From NCBI RefSeq assembly GCF_020171805.1, contig NZ_JAIVAF010000004.1:62001-126000 (forward strand): a stretch of 64,000 nucleotides of DNA, read 5' to 3'. Made by a program: the position numbers and the translations under genes. Below, piece after piece: positions 8,961-17,242 of this stretch. The DNA is from Guptibacillus algicola. Lineage in GTDB: Bacteria; Bacillota; Bacilli; Bacillales; Guptibacillaceae. The notes below the pieces were generated by a model, which was not told the origin of the DNA, searched no databases, and saw only the letters and a list, made by a program, of their open reading frames with translations. Every line of letters begins with the position of its first letter. Within the stretch, counting starts at the first letter, position 1.

Positions 8961-8987
8961 GCCCTGCGGATTGCAGGGCGTTTTTCT
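8961..8987 (+). terminator. terminator after BI-1 family gene
   Basis: Perfect 7-bp stem GCCCTGC/GCAGGGC, five-base loop, then a T tract on the plus strand, ten bases after the stop codon. Confidence 0.9.
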
Positions 8988-9068
8988 TATCAAACATCAT
9001 TAAAGCCAATGCCAACGACCGTTTTGATAAGATGGAGAAGAATACTCTATTTTTCAGGAGGCTAAATA

Positions 9069-9548
9069 ATGAAATACAAACAAATTGAATTTAATACAGA
9101 CCGATATTTTGTGGGGCTTAAATACCCCAGTTTATTATCCTCTCAACGTTTAGATGAAGTCGATCTACCCTCCTTCTGGATAACATTCTCAGAACAGTTC
9201 ATGAATCGTCATGTGAGTCACCTTGTTCAGAAGGAAGAAGCAATCGGCTATATGAAGCGTACACTCAATTCCAATTATGAGTACACCGCAGCATGTGAAG
9301 TAACAGAATTCGGTGAAACGAGCGGTTTTGAGAAAATCGTCATTCCAAAAGGACCATACTTATCGTTTGAAATCAGTTTTCGTCACAAAGATCGTGATAT
9401 TCGGTCTGTTTATGATTTTGTACGAAACGAATCGCATTCAGAAATTAATGCAGACCTTTCGTATTGCTTGGAATATTATCCTGAATCTTTTAATCATGAG
9501 GACGAACACACGTCACTCTATTTCATGGTCCCCCTTAAAGAAAATTAA
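9069..9548 (+). CDS. GyrI-like / AraC effector-binding-domain protein
   Basis: 159 residues preceded by AGGAGG. The beta-rich protein with a central GYMKRTLNSNYEYTAACEV segment and a C-terminal LEYYPESF...LYFMVPLKE segment matches stand-alone GyrI-like (SBP bacterial) domains. Such domains bind small hydrophobic or cationic ligands and occur in transcription regulators of the AraC/MerR type or alone. No DNA-binding domain is present. Confidence 0.65.
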   Translation: MKYKQIEFNTDRYFVGLKYPSLLSSQRLDEVDLPSFWITFSEQFMNRHVSHLVQKEEAIGYMKRTLNSNYEYTAACEVTEFGETSGFEKIVIPKGPYLSFEISFRHKDRDIRSVYDFVRNESHSEINADLSYCLEYYPESFNHEDEHTSLYFMVPLKEN

Positions 9549-9549
9549 G

Positions 9550-10380
9550 TTATCCACGATTTTTTGCCACTGAGGAATGAACATGGGCCGTAGCGTGAGC
9601 GACTGTTGGCTGAGTGGAATCTCTCCCCTTCACCTGCTTCAACGTCGCCACGATCATAAAGCTCACGATTACTAATAACAGCCATGAACTGACTTTTCCT
9701 AGATGTACGAGACTCCAGGCATCTCTTTGATTGGGATATTCCCATGCATTAAAAAAAGTAGCGATGTTTTCGGCGATCCAAATAAAGTAGCCGATAAGTA
9801 CGAAAGAAAGAGCGATCGGCATTCGATATTTCTTCCCTCCAACTTCGTATCTGACCCATGATTGAAAAAAGACAATGATGACAAGCGCTGATAACCACCA
9901 ACGTACATCAATCCAAAAGTGATGAGTGAAGAAATTCAAATAGATTGCTGCCGAAAGCGGAACGACTACCCAAAATGATGGCCACTTGACTAGTTCTACC
10001 CTAAGTCTTCTCCACGCCTGGCAAAGATAACTCGCCACACTTGCATACATAAACCCGCTATACAAAGGCACTCCAAAGATTTTGGAATAGCCTTCCGCTG
10101 GATAAGACCATGATCCCATGTGCACTTTGAAGAGTTCTAACGCAAGACCGATGAGGTGAAACAACGAGATGACTTTCAATTCATCTCGTGTTTCAAGTCC
10201 TGAGCGAATCATCCACCACTGCATTAGGAGACAGATGAGAAGGAGCCAGTCATACCTTGGTAAGAGTGGAAGAGGCACGAATTTCGTTATCGCTAAGGAG
10301 GCAAAGATCACAACTGGGAACAAACAGGATAGAGCTTGCTCCCACCCGAAACGAACAAGTTGTTTAAGTGTTCTCCTCAT
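9550..10380 (-). CDS. yoaT: DUF817 integral membrane protein (YoaT-like)
   Basis: 276 residues with about nine hydrophobic helices. The LELFKVHMGSWSYPAEG loop, the NFFTHHFWID loop and IWIAENIATFFNAWEYP are the conserved parts of DUF817. It sits downstream of a DUF2975 gene and a small HTH gene, the same neighbourhood (yoaS, yozG, yoaT) as in B. subtilis, which supports the assignment. Function unknown. Confidence 0.85.
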   Translation of the reverse strand: MRRTLKQLVRFGWEQALSCLFPVVIFASLAITKFVPLPLLPRYDWLLLICLLMQWWMIRSGLETRDELKVISLFHLIGLALELFKVHMGSWSYPAEGYSKIFGVPLYSGFMYASVASYLCQAWRRLRVELVKWPSFWVVVPLSAAIYLNFFTHHFWIDVRWWLSALVIIVFFQSWVRYEVGGKKYRMPIALSFVLIGYFIWIAENIATFFNAWEYPNQRDAWSLVHLGKVSSWLLLVIVSFMIVATLKQVKGRDSTQPTVAHATAHVHSSVAKNRG

Positions 10381-10383
10381 CTC

Positions 10384-10599
10384 CTAAGCGTCTTTCTCAT
10401 TTTTATATTCCAAAATATCACCAGGTTGGCATTCTAATGCTTCACAAATCGCCTCAAGTGTAGAAAATCGAACTGCTTTCGCTTTTCCATTCTTCAAGAT
10501 CGAAAGGTTAGCCATCGTAATCCCAACCTTTTCTGAAAGTTCGGTTACACTCATTTTCCTTTTCGCTAACATCACATCTATGTTGATGATAATCGCCAT
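10384..10599 (-). CDS. yozG: small XRE/Cro-type HTH regulator (YozG-like)
   Basis: 71 residues from the ATG at 10599, which has GAGGTG seven bases upstream. It is a single HTH domain: MSVTELSEKVGITMANLSIL is the helix-turn-helix, followed by RFSTLEAICEALECQPGDIL. This compact YozG type is nearly always next to a DUF2975 membrane protein, as here. The ribosome binding site overlaps the stop of the DUF2975 gene, so translation is coupled. It probably represses its own operon. Confidence 0.85.
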   Translation of the reverse strand: MAIIINIDVMLAKRKMSVTELSEKVGITMANLSILKNGKAKAVRFSTLEAICEALECQPGDILEYKNEKDA

Positions 10600-10609
10600 G
10601 TTATTCACC

Positions 10610-11092
10610 TCATACCGTTAAATCATTTTCTGATTTGATTTCAATCGCACTCTTTAATAACTTCTGTAGAACTGCCGCAAAAACCGCGATTACAAGAGAA
10701 GCAAAGACGATGATCATCCCGATTACGATGACACCAGGCGCATCCTCCATCTGTCCTACAAAATAAAAGAATGGCATAACGAATATATACACCACACTGA
10801 TTGTAGCTGCGCAAAACTTAATCATTCTTAATGCTTTTACTGAAGAATGAGAGAAAGCATCATCTTTATCGATATAGCTTAAAAGTTTTAGAGCCTGATA
10901 CAGTGCGATAAAGAATGGAATAGCAGCCACATACATCCCTATGAATAATGGGTAGAGAAAAGAAACCATATCTGTTTGACTTCGTTTTGCTTCAGTAGCG
11001 ATCGATGGAAGCGCAAAAATACAAAGTGCTAGTACAGCGACTCCTATAAAATAAACAACTACCCTCAAAAAATTTGTTGAACCCAGTTTCAT
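10610..11092 (-). CDS. yoaS: DUF2975 membrane protein (YoaS-like)
   Basis: 160 residues from the ATG at 11092 (GAGGTG eight bases upstream). Four membrane helices; the IPFFIALYQALKLLSYID loop and the SHSSVKALRMIKFCA segment are typical of DUF2975. The pairing with a YozG-type HTH suggests a membrane sensor/regulator pair, but no ligand is known. It is the first gene of the yoaS-yozG-yoaT block. An AT-rich 150-bp region upstream would hold its promoter. Confidence 0.85.
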   Translation of the reverse strand: MKLGSTNFLRVVVYFIGVAVLALCIFALPSIATEAKRSQTDMVSFLYPLFIGMYVAAIPFFIALYQALKLLSYIDKDDAFSHSSVKALRMIKFCAATISVVYIFVMPFFYFVGQMEDAPGVIVIGMIIVFASLVIAVFAAVLQKLLKSAIEIKSENDLTV

Positions 11093-11227
11093 TCGATACA
11101 CCTCGCTTGTTTGTTAATGTGAATATAACTCACTATTTATCGTTTTTCAATAAATAATTATTATTTAATAGTATGTATTTATTGTTAATGTATTCGAAAC
11201 CACTTAAACCTCAAACTTTTTTAACAT

Positions 11228-11260
11228 AAAAAAAAGCTCATTCCATATGGAATAAGCCTT
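11228..11260 (-). terminator. terminator after Fes-like esterase gene
   Basis: Stem AGCTCATTCC/GGAATAAGCCT with a four-base loop and an eight-T tract on the minus strand, right after the esterase stop codon. Confidence 0.85.
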
Positions 11261-11270
11261 TCCTTACCTC

Positions 11271-12398
11271 TCATTTATCGCTGAATATTGATTCGAGTCC
11301 CCTAAGAAACGTTTCACGCCACCAAAGCACATCATGTCCTCCATTAAACACTTCATACGTAACGTCATAGCCATTTTTCACAAGTGTGTGATGGGTTTGC
11401 TTATTGGCTGCTTGTAATGCTTCCATTTCTAACCGTCCTGCATTCATATAGATTCGTACAGGATGCTTCGGCTCCGTATCTATGTATTGTACAGACCAAT
11501 ACTCATCAATTATCTTCTTGTGATTGAATGAACCTGATTGAGATATGACATTACTAAAAAGATCTGAACGCGTTAACGCACTATAAAATGCCACCAATCC
11601 ACCTAAACTCGCTCCGCATAACACGATATCGTTTGGACTTTGACTCACTTTGAACCGGCTATGTATCCAAGGTAATAACTCATCTGATAGAAACTGAGTG
11701 AACCGCTCATTCCCATTATATTCAGTAAAACGATCAGGACTATCCACTCCGATCATGACCGTTGGAGGGATTTTGCCTTCTTCATACAAACGATCGATCA
11801 TAGTAGGAACTGGGATAGCCTCGGTATATTGAAAACCGTCGAACAAAACCAATACATTCTTCTTGGTATCATTCGATTCAACCGGATCATAGATCCAGAG
11901 ATCTCTTTCATTATGTAATAACTCACTTTTGAACACTTCTTTGTATAGGTTGGGATTCTTAGTAGGTAATTCCATTGAGGAAAGGCGCTCATCGGCCTCT
12001 ACATAAGATGTCTCTGTAGGTCTACCACCGCGTGATTCAGAAAACACCATTTTCTTACGGTTTAACGGGTCACTCTTCAAGTGTTTAAACCTTTCTCCCC
12101 AGTCGTCTCCATATTCATCATTTATCGAAAAATAATACGTGCTTGCAAAAGGGCTATCTATAAGAAAAGATTTCACCCAGATCTCACTATCTTTCACTCT
12201 CTCCATTTCACCTTTCTGTAACTCCCAACCTGGAAAACTACCTAATACGTGCACTGATGTTGTGTTGTCATCCCCGATATATATAAAATGAACTTCAATC
12301 CCTTCATCTACGCTATGAATTATTGGTGTATCGAGTAACTTAACATTTTGGACATTGGTTTCATCGATAAAAGGACTTTTTATTTCTTTTATGTTCAC
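11271..12398 (-). CDS. esterase of the enterochelin-esterase (Fes/IroE) type
   Basis: 375 residues. The N-terminal ~120 resemble the Fes N-terminal domain (early beta strands including a VHVLGSFPGW turn). The C-terminal ~250 form an alpha/beta hydrolase with nucleophile serine in LCGASLGGL and catalytic histidine in GGHDVLWW. In enteric bacteria such enzymes cleave trilactone siderophores after uptake; other members are general esterases. There is no Fur-type box upstream and it lies 41 kb from the siderophore operon in this window, so a role in iron release is only possible. GTG start with GGGGG upstream. Confidence 0.8.
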   Translation of the reverse strand: MNIKEIKSPFIDETNVQNVKLLDTPIIHSVDEGIEVHFIYIGDDNTTSVHVLGSFPGWELQKGEMERVKDSEIWVKSFLIDSPFASTYYFSINDEYGDDWGERFKHLKSDPLNRKKMVFSESRGGRPTETSYVEADERLSSMELPTKNPNLYKEVFKSELLHNERDLWIYDPVESNDTKKNVLVLFDGFQYTEAIPVPTMIDRLYEEGKIPPTVMIGVDSPDRFTEYNGNERFTQFLSDELLPWIHSRFKVSQSPNDIVLCGASLGGLVAFYSALTRSDLFSNVISQSGSFNHKKIIDEYWSVQYIDTEPKHPVRIYMNAGRLEMEALQAANKQTHHTLVKNGYDVTYEVFNGGHDVLWWRETFLRGLESIFSDK

Positions 12399-12419
12399 AA
12401 CATTCCCCCATGCTCGTCA

Positions 12420-12446
12420 CCCGCACCCTAAACTAAAGGGTGCGGG
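12420..12446. repeat. perfect GC-rich inverted repeat between HIT and esterase genes
   Basis: CCCGCACCCT (12420-12429) and AGGGTGCGGG (12437-12446) form a perfect 10-bp stem with a seven-base AT loop. It has no T tract on either strand. It lies between the end of the HIT gene and the start of the esterase, so it may slow or end HIT transcription or act as a processing site. Confidence 0.6.
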
Positions 12447-12454
12447 GCGCGTAT

Positions 12455-12856
12455 TTATTTTCTCTTCCGTTTATTCTCATCTTGCTTCAACCAATAACGA
12501 ATCCCTTTCCCGGCAAGTGGCTCATCCATGTGCCTTGGGATTACATGTAGGTGACTATGTGGAATAAATTGACCTGACACCTCGCCAACATTCCAGCCAA
12601 CAGAATAGCCATCAGGTGAAAAACGCTCATCGAGGTAGGCTTTCGCTCTGTTTAAGAGCGCATATGTATCAAGCCATTCCTCTTCTGTTAAATCAAAAGG
12701 GTCACTTCTATGCTTTTTAGGGACAATCACACCAGAACCCTTCAACACTTTTTGCTCTTGATCATGCTGAAGAAAATAACATGTTTCTGTTTCATACACG
12801 ATCGTTTGATTTACATCGCTATATGGATTGCAAAATGGACAATCTTTTTTGTACAT
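12455..12856 (-). CDS. HIT-family hydrolase
   Basis: 133 residues from the second ATG (12856), which is better spaced from GGAGG than the ATG two codons earlier. CPFCNP near the start is a Cys pair typical of Hint/Fhit-like proteins, and SHLHVIPRH follows FIPH to give the histidine triad. HIT enzymes hydrolyse or transfer nucleoside monophosphates from phosphoramidates or dinucleoside polyphosphates; the substrate here is not evident. Confidence 0.88.
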   Translation of the reverse strand: MYKKDCPFCNPYSDVNQTIVYETETCYFLQHDQEQKVLKGSGVIVPKKHRSDPFDLTEEEWLDTYALLNRAKAYLDERFSPDGYSVGWNVGEVSGQFIPHSHLHVIPRHMDEPLAGKGIRYWLKQDENKRKRK

Positions 12857-12972
12857 CAGCATCCCCCTCCACTTAAAAAATTCGATAGTCTATAATAAAA
12901 ACCCTCTAAAATAACTTGATAGCTCCTATTATAGGTATCGTGTAACAATCCACTCAAATGTCTGCAATCATT

Positions 12973-13010
12973 AAAAAGACCAGGATTATCCGAAGATTTC
13001 CCTGGTCTTT
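12973..13010 (-). terminator. terminator after dicarboxylate/cation symporter
   Basis: Stem AAGACCAGG/CCTGGTCTT enclosing a 16-base loop with T-rich 3' end on the minus strand, just after the symporter stop codon. Confidence 0.75.
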
Positions 13011-13017
13011 CTTTTGA

Positions 13018-14247
13018 TCAAGCACTTTCTACTTCATTCTTCTTTTCTGTACGATCAATCACGGTAGAACCAACAAGGTCTCCTGTAACGTTAAGGGCTG
13101 TTGCTCCCATTCCAACAAGCGCATCGACAGCCGTTAGTAACGCCACTGTTTCCATCGGCAATCCAACTTGAGAGAAGACGGTTGCGATCATGATGATCCC
13201 TGCACCAGGGACACCGGCCGTTCCAATTGAAGCGAGTGTTCCAACGAGAACGATCGCTAGCATATCTGGAAAGCTAAGCGGTGTACCGACAACATTAGCA
13301 GCAAACACGGCGGATACCGCAATTCGTATTGCCGCTCCATCCATGTTGATCGTGGCACCTAGCGGTAGGCTGAAGCTATACAAACTCTTTGAAAGGCGGA
13401 GTCCTCTTGCCGCATTTAGCGTGACAGGTAGCGTTCCCGAACTACTCTGCGTAACAAAAGCTGTAATCATTGGGGTACGAGCTTTCGAGAAGAACTCACC
13501 AGGCTTCACTTTGAAGAATAGGAGCGCAATAAGATAAATTCCGACCTGAACACCGAGTGCAATGTATAAGACTACTATCATGTTTCCAAGCGACAGAATC
13601 GTATCGAGCCCTTGATTTCCAATCGTCTTAGCAATAATGGCGAAGATCCCGATCGGGACGTACTGAAGTACAACATTCATAATCTTAAAAGTCGCTTCAT
13701 TTAATCCTTCGACAAGCTTATATACGTGCTCACCTAACTCAGCTGTTTCTTCACTGCTTCTAAGTGCAGCTATCGCAATTCCGAATACAAGTGCGGTGAA
13801 GATGATGCCAAGCAGATTCATTTCACTGAACGCATTCACGATATTCGTCGGCACGATGTTGAGTAGAACGCTCACAACGCCAGGATTCTCTGGCACCTCA
13901 ACACTTTCGTTCGGATTAAGGCTTAACCCTTCGCCTGGATTAAAGAGGCTCGCGATTGTAATTCCGACGATCATGGCAACCGCACTAGAGATCACATAGT
14001 AGCTAAACACCTTTCCACCTTTACGACCTAAATCACCGAGTTTCGTTTGGTTTACACCCACGATTAAGGTGAAGAGAACGAGTGGGATGATGAGGAACTT
14101 CAGAAGATTAAGTAATAAATCTCCGAACGGAGCAAGAAAAGAAGCGTCCTCACCAAAAACGAATCCAACGATAATCCCTAATATAAGTGCAATTGTAATC
14201 TTTAGTATTAATGAGGCATCAAGATAGCCTCGAAGTAATTTTTTCAT
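13018..14247 (-). CDS. dicarboxylate/amino acid:cation symporter (DAACS/SDF family)
   Basis: 409 residues, the usual length for GltP/GltT/DctA-type carriers. Conserved features include QSSSGTLPVT (hairpin 1), the NMDGAAI ion-binding motif (Ala where many members have Thr), GVPGAG and a C-terminal NVTGDL segment. It should import glutamate, aspartate or C4-dicarboxylates with Na+ or H+. A second, unrelated glutamate carrier family follows upstream at 14905. Start ATG preceded by a purine-rich site; own terminator. Confidence 0.92.
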   Translation of the reverse strand: MKKLLRGYLDASLILKITIALILGIIVGFVFGEDASFLAPFGDLLLNLLKFLIIPLVLFTLIVGVNQTKLGDLGRKGGKVFSYYVISSAVAMIVGITIASLFNPGEGLSLNPNESVEVPENPGVVSVLLNIVPTNIVNAFSEMNLLGIIFTALVFGIAIAALRSSEETAELGEHVYKLVEGLNEATFKIMNVVLQYVPIGIFAIIAKTIGNQGLDTILSLGNMIVVLYIALGVQVGIYLIALLFFKVKPGEFFSKARTPMITAFVTQSSSGTLPVTLNAARGLRLSKSLYSFSLPLGATINMDGAAIRIAVSAVFAANVVGTPLSFPDMLAIVLVGTLASIGTAGVPGAGIIMIATVFSQVGLPMETVALLTAVDALVGMGATALNVTGDLVGSTVIDRTEKKNEVESA

Positions 14248-14393
14248 TCCCTTTCTCCCCTTGCAACCAATCTATCATTAGTCCTATGAATTTACTAGGG
14301 AATAAAGATACCTTACATTTTATTGAAAGTCAATGGGTTAGGCTTGTAAAACAAAAAGAACCTGTGCTAGCAGATTCTTCATTCTCTACCCTA

Positions 14394-14720
14394 TTATCCT
14401 CTCGGACCAAACAACATCACAGATACCCCTATTAAACAAATACCTGCACCAAGCCAATCATAAACATCAGGCGTCTTCTGATCCACGCCCCACCCCCATA
14501 GTACGGAGAGAATGATGAACACTCCGCCATACGCTGCATAGACTCGTCCGAATGACGGAAACGTTTGAAACGTAGCAATAACACCATACAGGGCCAAAGC
14601 AATTCCACCGAGTAACCCAAAGTACGAAGGCTGTCCTTCCCTTAACCACAGCCAGATCAAATAGCCTCCGCCAATTTCAGCAATGCCTGCAAGGATGAAT
14701 AATAGTAGTGCACTGATCAC
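14394..14720 (-). CDS. ynfA: UPF0060 (YnfA-like) membrane protein
   Basis: 108 residues from the GTG at 14720 (GAGGAG eight bases upstream); this is the usual UPF0060 length, while the GTG three codons earlier is too close to that site. Four membrane helices with the conserved [17 protein letters not shown] start and the [12 protein letters not shown] middle. UPF0060 proteins resemble small drug/metabolite transporters, but transport is unproven. Confidence 0.88.
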   Translation of the reverse strand: MISALLLFILAGIAEIGGGYLIWLWLREGQPSYFGLLGGIALALYGVIATFQTFPSFGRVYAAYGGVFIILSVLWGWGVDQKTPDVYDWLGAGICLIGVSVMLFGPRG

Positions 14721-14857
14721 ATGAATCACTCCTCGCTCCTTATTGACCTAGTATCACCTCTTAAACACTTTATAAGCATTCTAGCTTTTAATAAGGCTAC
14801 TTATCAATTTATAGGTTTTCTAATAGAATTAACCTTCCTCTAAATGGCTCCGTATGT

Positions 14858-14892
14858 AAAAAGAAAGCTGCCTCATGCTGAGACAGCTTCCT
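14858..14892 (-). terminator. terminator after GltS-type carrier gene
   Basis: About 12-bp stem around AAGCTGCCTCA/TGAGACAGCTT with a small loop and T-rich 3' end on the minus strand. Confidence 0.8.
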
Positions 14893-14904
14893 TTACTACT
14901 TCGA

Positions 14905-16329
14905 TCATCCTTCTTTATGCTTTCCTCTCCCGAAATAAAAGATTCCTGAAAAGATACCGAGCAGAGTCATACACAGCGCGAGGATAAGTCCTGCCCACGG
15001 TCCAACTCCAGCTATGAATGGAACGGAGAGTGCCGTGACGAGACCACCACCAAGGAACGGTTCATAAACGAGCTGTTTGTAACCGAACGCTTCAAACGCA
15101 GGTGATTCGTTATCTGGGTCAACGATTCGCATCAAGAGAAGACCCGTTGCAGTTACACCCATCGATTGACCAAAGTCACCGATTCCTCGTTCAAACCAAT
15201 AGTTTGGAATGATCTTCGGTGCAAGGAATAGGAACCCAAACAAGTTCCAGGAGATTCCCGCTACAGCTAGAATCAAGAATGGTACGAGATAGTCACCGAT
15301 TACTTCAAGAGAAACTGTTGCGATCGCTGAAATAATCAAGAGGTCTAACGCAAGCCCCTGAATACGATTGATCATGCGGCGATCAACCAGATTGTACCTA
15401 TCGTTTTTATTAAAGAAGATCTGCAGAATAATTCCGCCGAACATTGCGATTGGGAATAGTGGGATATACTTCATGAAGCTTGAACCAGTCCACTGAGAAA
15501 TCGTAATCGCTTCAAGTCCAATCAATCCTTGTAGAATCCCCCAACCTATTAAGATCGCTAACATGATAATCGCTAGATGGAACGATAACGGCTCGATCGA
15601 CTCCGGACGTAGCGTCATTTTTCCAGCTGGTTCTCTGTTTTGATATTCCATAATCCCACTTTTACGAAGATCAGAGAAACCATCCACATCTTTAATCACT
15701 TCTGTTTTGTTATTTCTTACTGCCCAGTTAATCAGGATAATTCCGAAGATAACACCTGATAACACACCGACTGTTGCGAGTCCAATCGCAAGATCGAACG
15801 CTTCAGAAAAACCAAGCTCTTCGAACGTGCTAGCCATTCCGGCCGCTGTTCCGTGGCCTCCCTCGAAGGCAACTTCGATGAGCGCACCAGCCATCGCTGG
15901 AATATCGAAGAATGGAGTGAGAATGAGTAAAACGACTAATAAACCGATCACATATTGTCCCCAGCCGATCGCCCAACCGAAAGCTAACTGAGGTCCACCG
16001 TATGTCCACACATCTTTAAGCTTTGGCATTGCAGCGCCAAGGAATAAAGAAGCGAACACGACGTTGATCATCAGACCAGGAAGTGCAGCCCACACTTCAA
16101 TAATCGTATCTGTCATGATGCCATTGTTTAAGAAGTGTCCTTCAGAAACGAATGGACCAACTAACTTACCAAGCACCTGTGGCCCTAATAGTAGAGCGAT
16201 AAAGCCACCGATAATGGATGCTGGTAAAAAGAGATCTTGCAAAATTTTCACTTTAACACGTATGAGTTTTCCGATTAGAAGAAAGACACCTATATATAAT
16301 AGCGCAAACCCTATTTGCTCCGGACTCAA
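14905..16329 (-). CDS. sodium/glutamate symporter (GltS family)
   Basis: 474 residues with about twelve hydrophobic helices. ASIIGGFIALLLGPQ, the EVAFEGGHGTAAG segment and the internally repeated DFGQSMGVTATGLLL segment are the hallmark inverted hairpins of ESS/GltS carriers. The length exceeds E. coli GltS (about 400) because of a loop near residues 205-250 (KTEVIKDVDGF...). It should import glutamate or a related acid with Na+. TTG start behind GAGGTGG. Two glutamate-type carriers close together and a 5-oxoproline operon at 38-45 kb suggest active glutamate use. Confidence 0.88.
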   Translation of the reverse strand: MSPEQIGFALLYIGVFLLIGKLIRVKVKILQDLFLPASIIGGFIALLLGPQVLGKLVGPFVSEGHFLNNGIMTDTIIEVWAALPGLMINVVFASLFLGAAMPKLKDVWTYGGPQLAFGWAIGWGQYVIGLLVVLLILTPFFDIPAMAGALIEVAFEGGHGTAAGMASTFEELGFSEAFDLAIGLATVGVLSGVIFGIILINWAVRNNKTEVIKDVDGFSDLRKSGIMEYQNREPAGKMTLRPESIEPLSFHLAIIMLAILIGWGILQGLIGLEAITISQWTGSSFMKYIPLFPIAMFGGIILQIFFNKNDRYNLVDRRMINRIQGLALDLLIISAIATVSLEVIGDYLVPFLILAVAGISWNLFGFLFLAPKIIPNYWFERGIGDFGQSMGVTATGLLLMRIVDPDNESPAFEAFGYKQLVYEPFLGGGLVTALSVPFIAGVGPWAGLILALCMTLLGIFSGIFYFGRGKHKEG

Positions 16330-16436
16330 AATGAACCACCTCGTTACATCAAGATTCTAGCTGTTTCGAAAATATTTCTCGTACTAACAACCACTATTTT
16401 TTCTTCCTCGTAAAAAAAGTCATTAAACGTATTTTC

Positions 16437-16476
16437 AAAAAAAAAGACTTTTCAATTTTCTCCAATTGAAAAGTCT
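16437..16476 (-). terminator. terminator after nucleoside phosphorylase gene
   Basis: Perfect 13-bp stem AGACTTTTCAATT/AATTGAAAAGTCT followed by nine Ts on the minus strand. Confidence 0.92.
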
Positions 16477-16479
16477 ACT

Positions 16480-17223
16480 CTAGAATTTTGATAGGTGCAG
16501 AGCTACTTCTTTGATTCTTTCATCCGTTTGCTCTTCTAACTTATCTCTCTCTTCGTTATCTGTATAAAATGTATCTCCCTTGATAATATGATCCGATAGA
16601 TTAAGGAGACTGATCGCTTTCCGGTTGAATTTCTTCGCGACCGCAAACGTTGTTGCAGTTTCCATATCCACACCGATGTGACCTTCGTCAGACCACTCCT
16701 CTACAAGCTCGCTTGTTTCCGCGTGGATCGCTCCCGTAGTAAAGATGCTTCCTGTTACATAAGAGTAGTTCTTTTCTTCACAGTACCGAATCGCTTCTTG
16801 TACGAGACCTTCATCCGCTTCGACCGTTTGCTGATTAGGCAAATACCAGTGTGAAACCCCATCTTCCATCACGGCTGACGTTGCAATAAAGATATCGCCG
16901 TAGCTGACATTGTGAGACAACCCACCAAAGTAACCCGTTTGGATGAATGAGTGTGTTCCTAAAACAGCAAATCGATGTGCAACTGAAGCCGCAATAGGTC
17001 CTCCAAACACATTTGCGAATCCTATCCGCCAATCACGGTATGTGCCAACGATTGAATTCCAGTCTGGTAGCCACTGCTCTTGTTGAAGAAGCTCTTTCCA
17101 ACTTGATAGATTCCATTCATGTTCCCATTCGCCGTGAAGGATAAAGGCATATGGCACATCTTCCGCCTTGATGTTCATCGCTTCCAACCAATCCGCTTTT
17201 TCAAAGTCTCCGTATAATTTCAT
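16480..17223 (-). CDS. nucleoside phosphorylase (PNP/UDP family)
   Basis: 247 residues from the ATG at 17223 (GGAGG five bases upstream). The fold signature includes FGGPIAASVAHRF, GYFGGLSHNVSYGDIF and, near the C-terminus, GVDMETATTFAVAKKF, which holds the Met-Glu pair of the ribose site. Family members split purine or pyrimidine nucleosides with phosphate. It follows an APH-fold kinase gene by 19 bases in one operon, so nucleoside or methylthioribose-type salvage is plausible, but the base specificity cannot be read. Confidence 0.85.
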   Translation of the reverse strand: MKLYGDFEKADWLEAMNIKAEDVPYAFILHGEWEHEWNLSSWKELLQQEQWLPDWNSIVGTYRDWRIGFANVFGGPIAASVAHRFAVLGTHSFIQTGYFGGLSHNVSYGDIFIATSAVMEDGVSHWYLPNQQTVEADEGLVQEAIRYCEEKNYSYVTGSIFTTGAIHAETSELVEEWSDEGHIGVDMETATTFAVAKKFNRKAISLLNLSDHIIKGDTFYTDNEERDKLEEQTDERIKEVALHLSKF

Positions 17224-17242
17224 AAGTACCTCCAAGCCGTCA

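Noticed and set aside
12863-12972. Possible Fur box upstream of the HIT/esterase genes
   Set aside because: The sequence GATAGCTCCTATTATAGGTATC is AT-rich with a short palindrome, but it matches the 7-1-7 Fur pattern poorly.
13190-13537. 115-codon plus-strand ORF
   Set aside because: Antisense to the symporter; no ribosome binding site and no domain.
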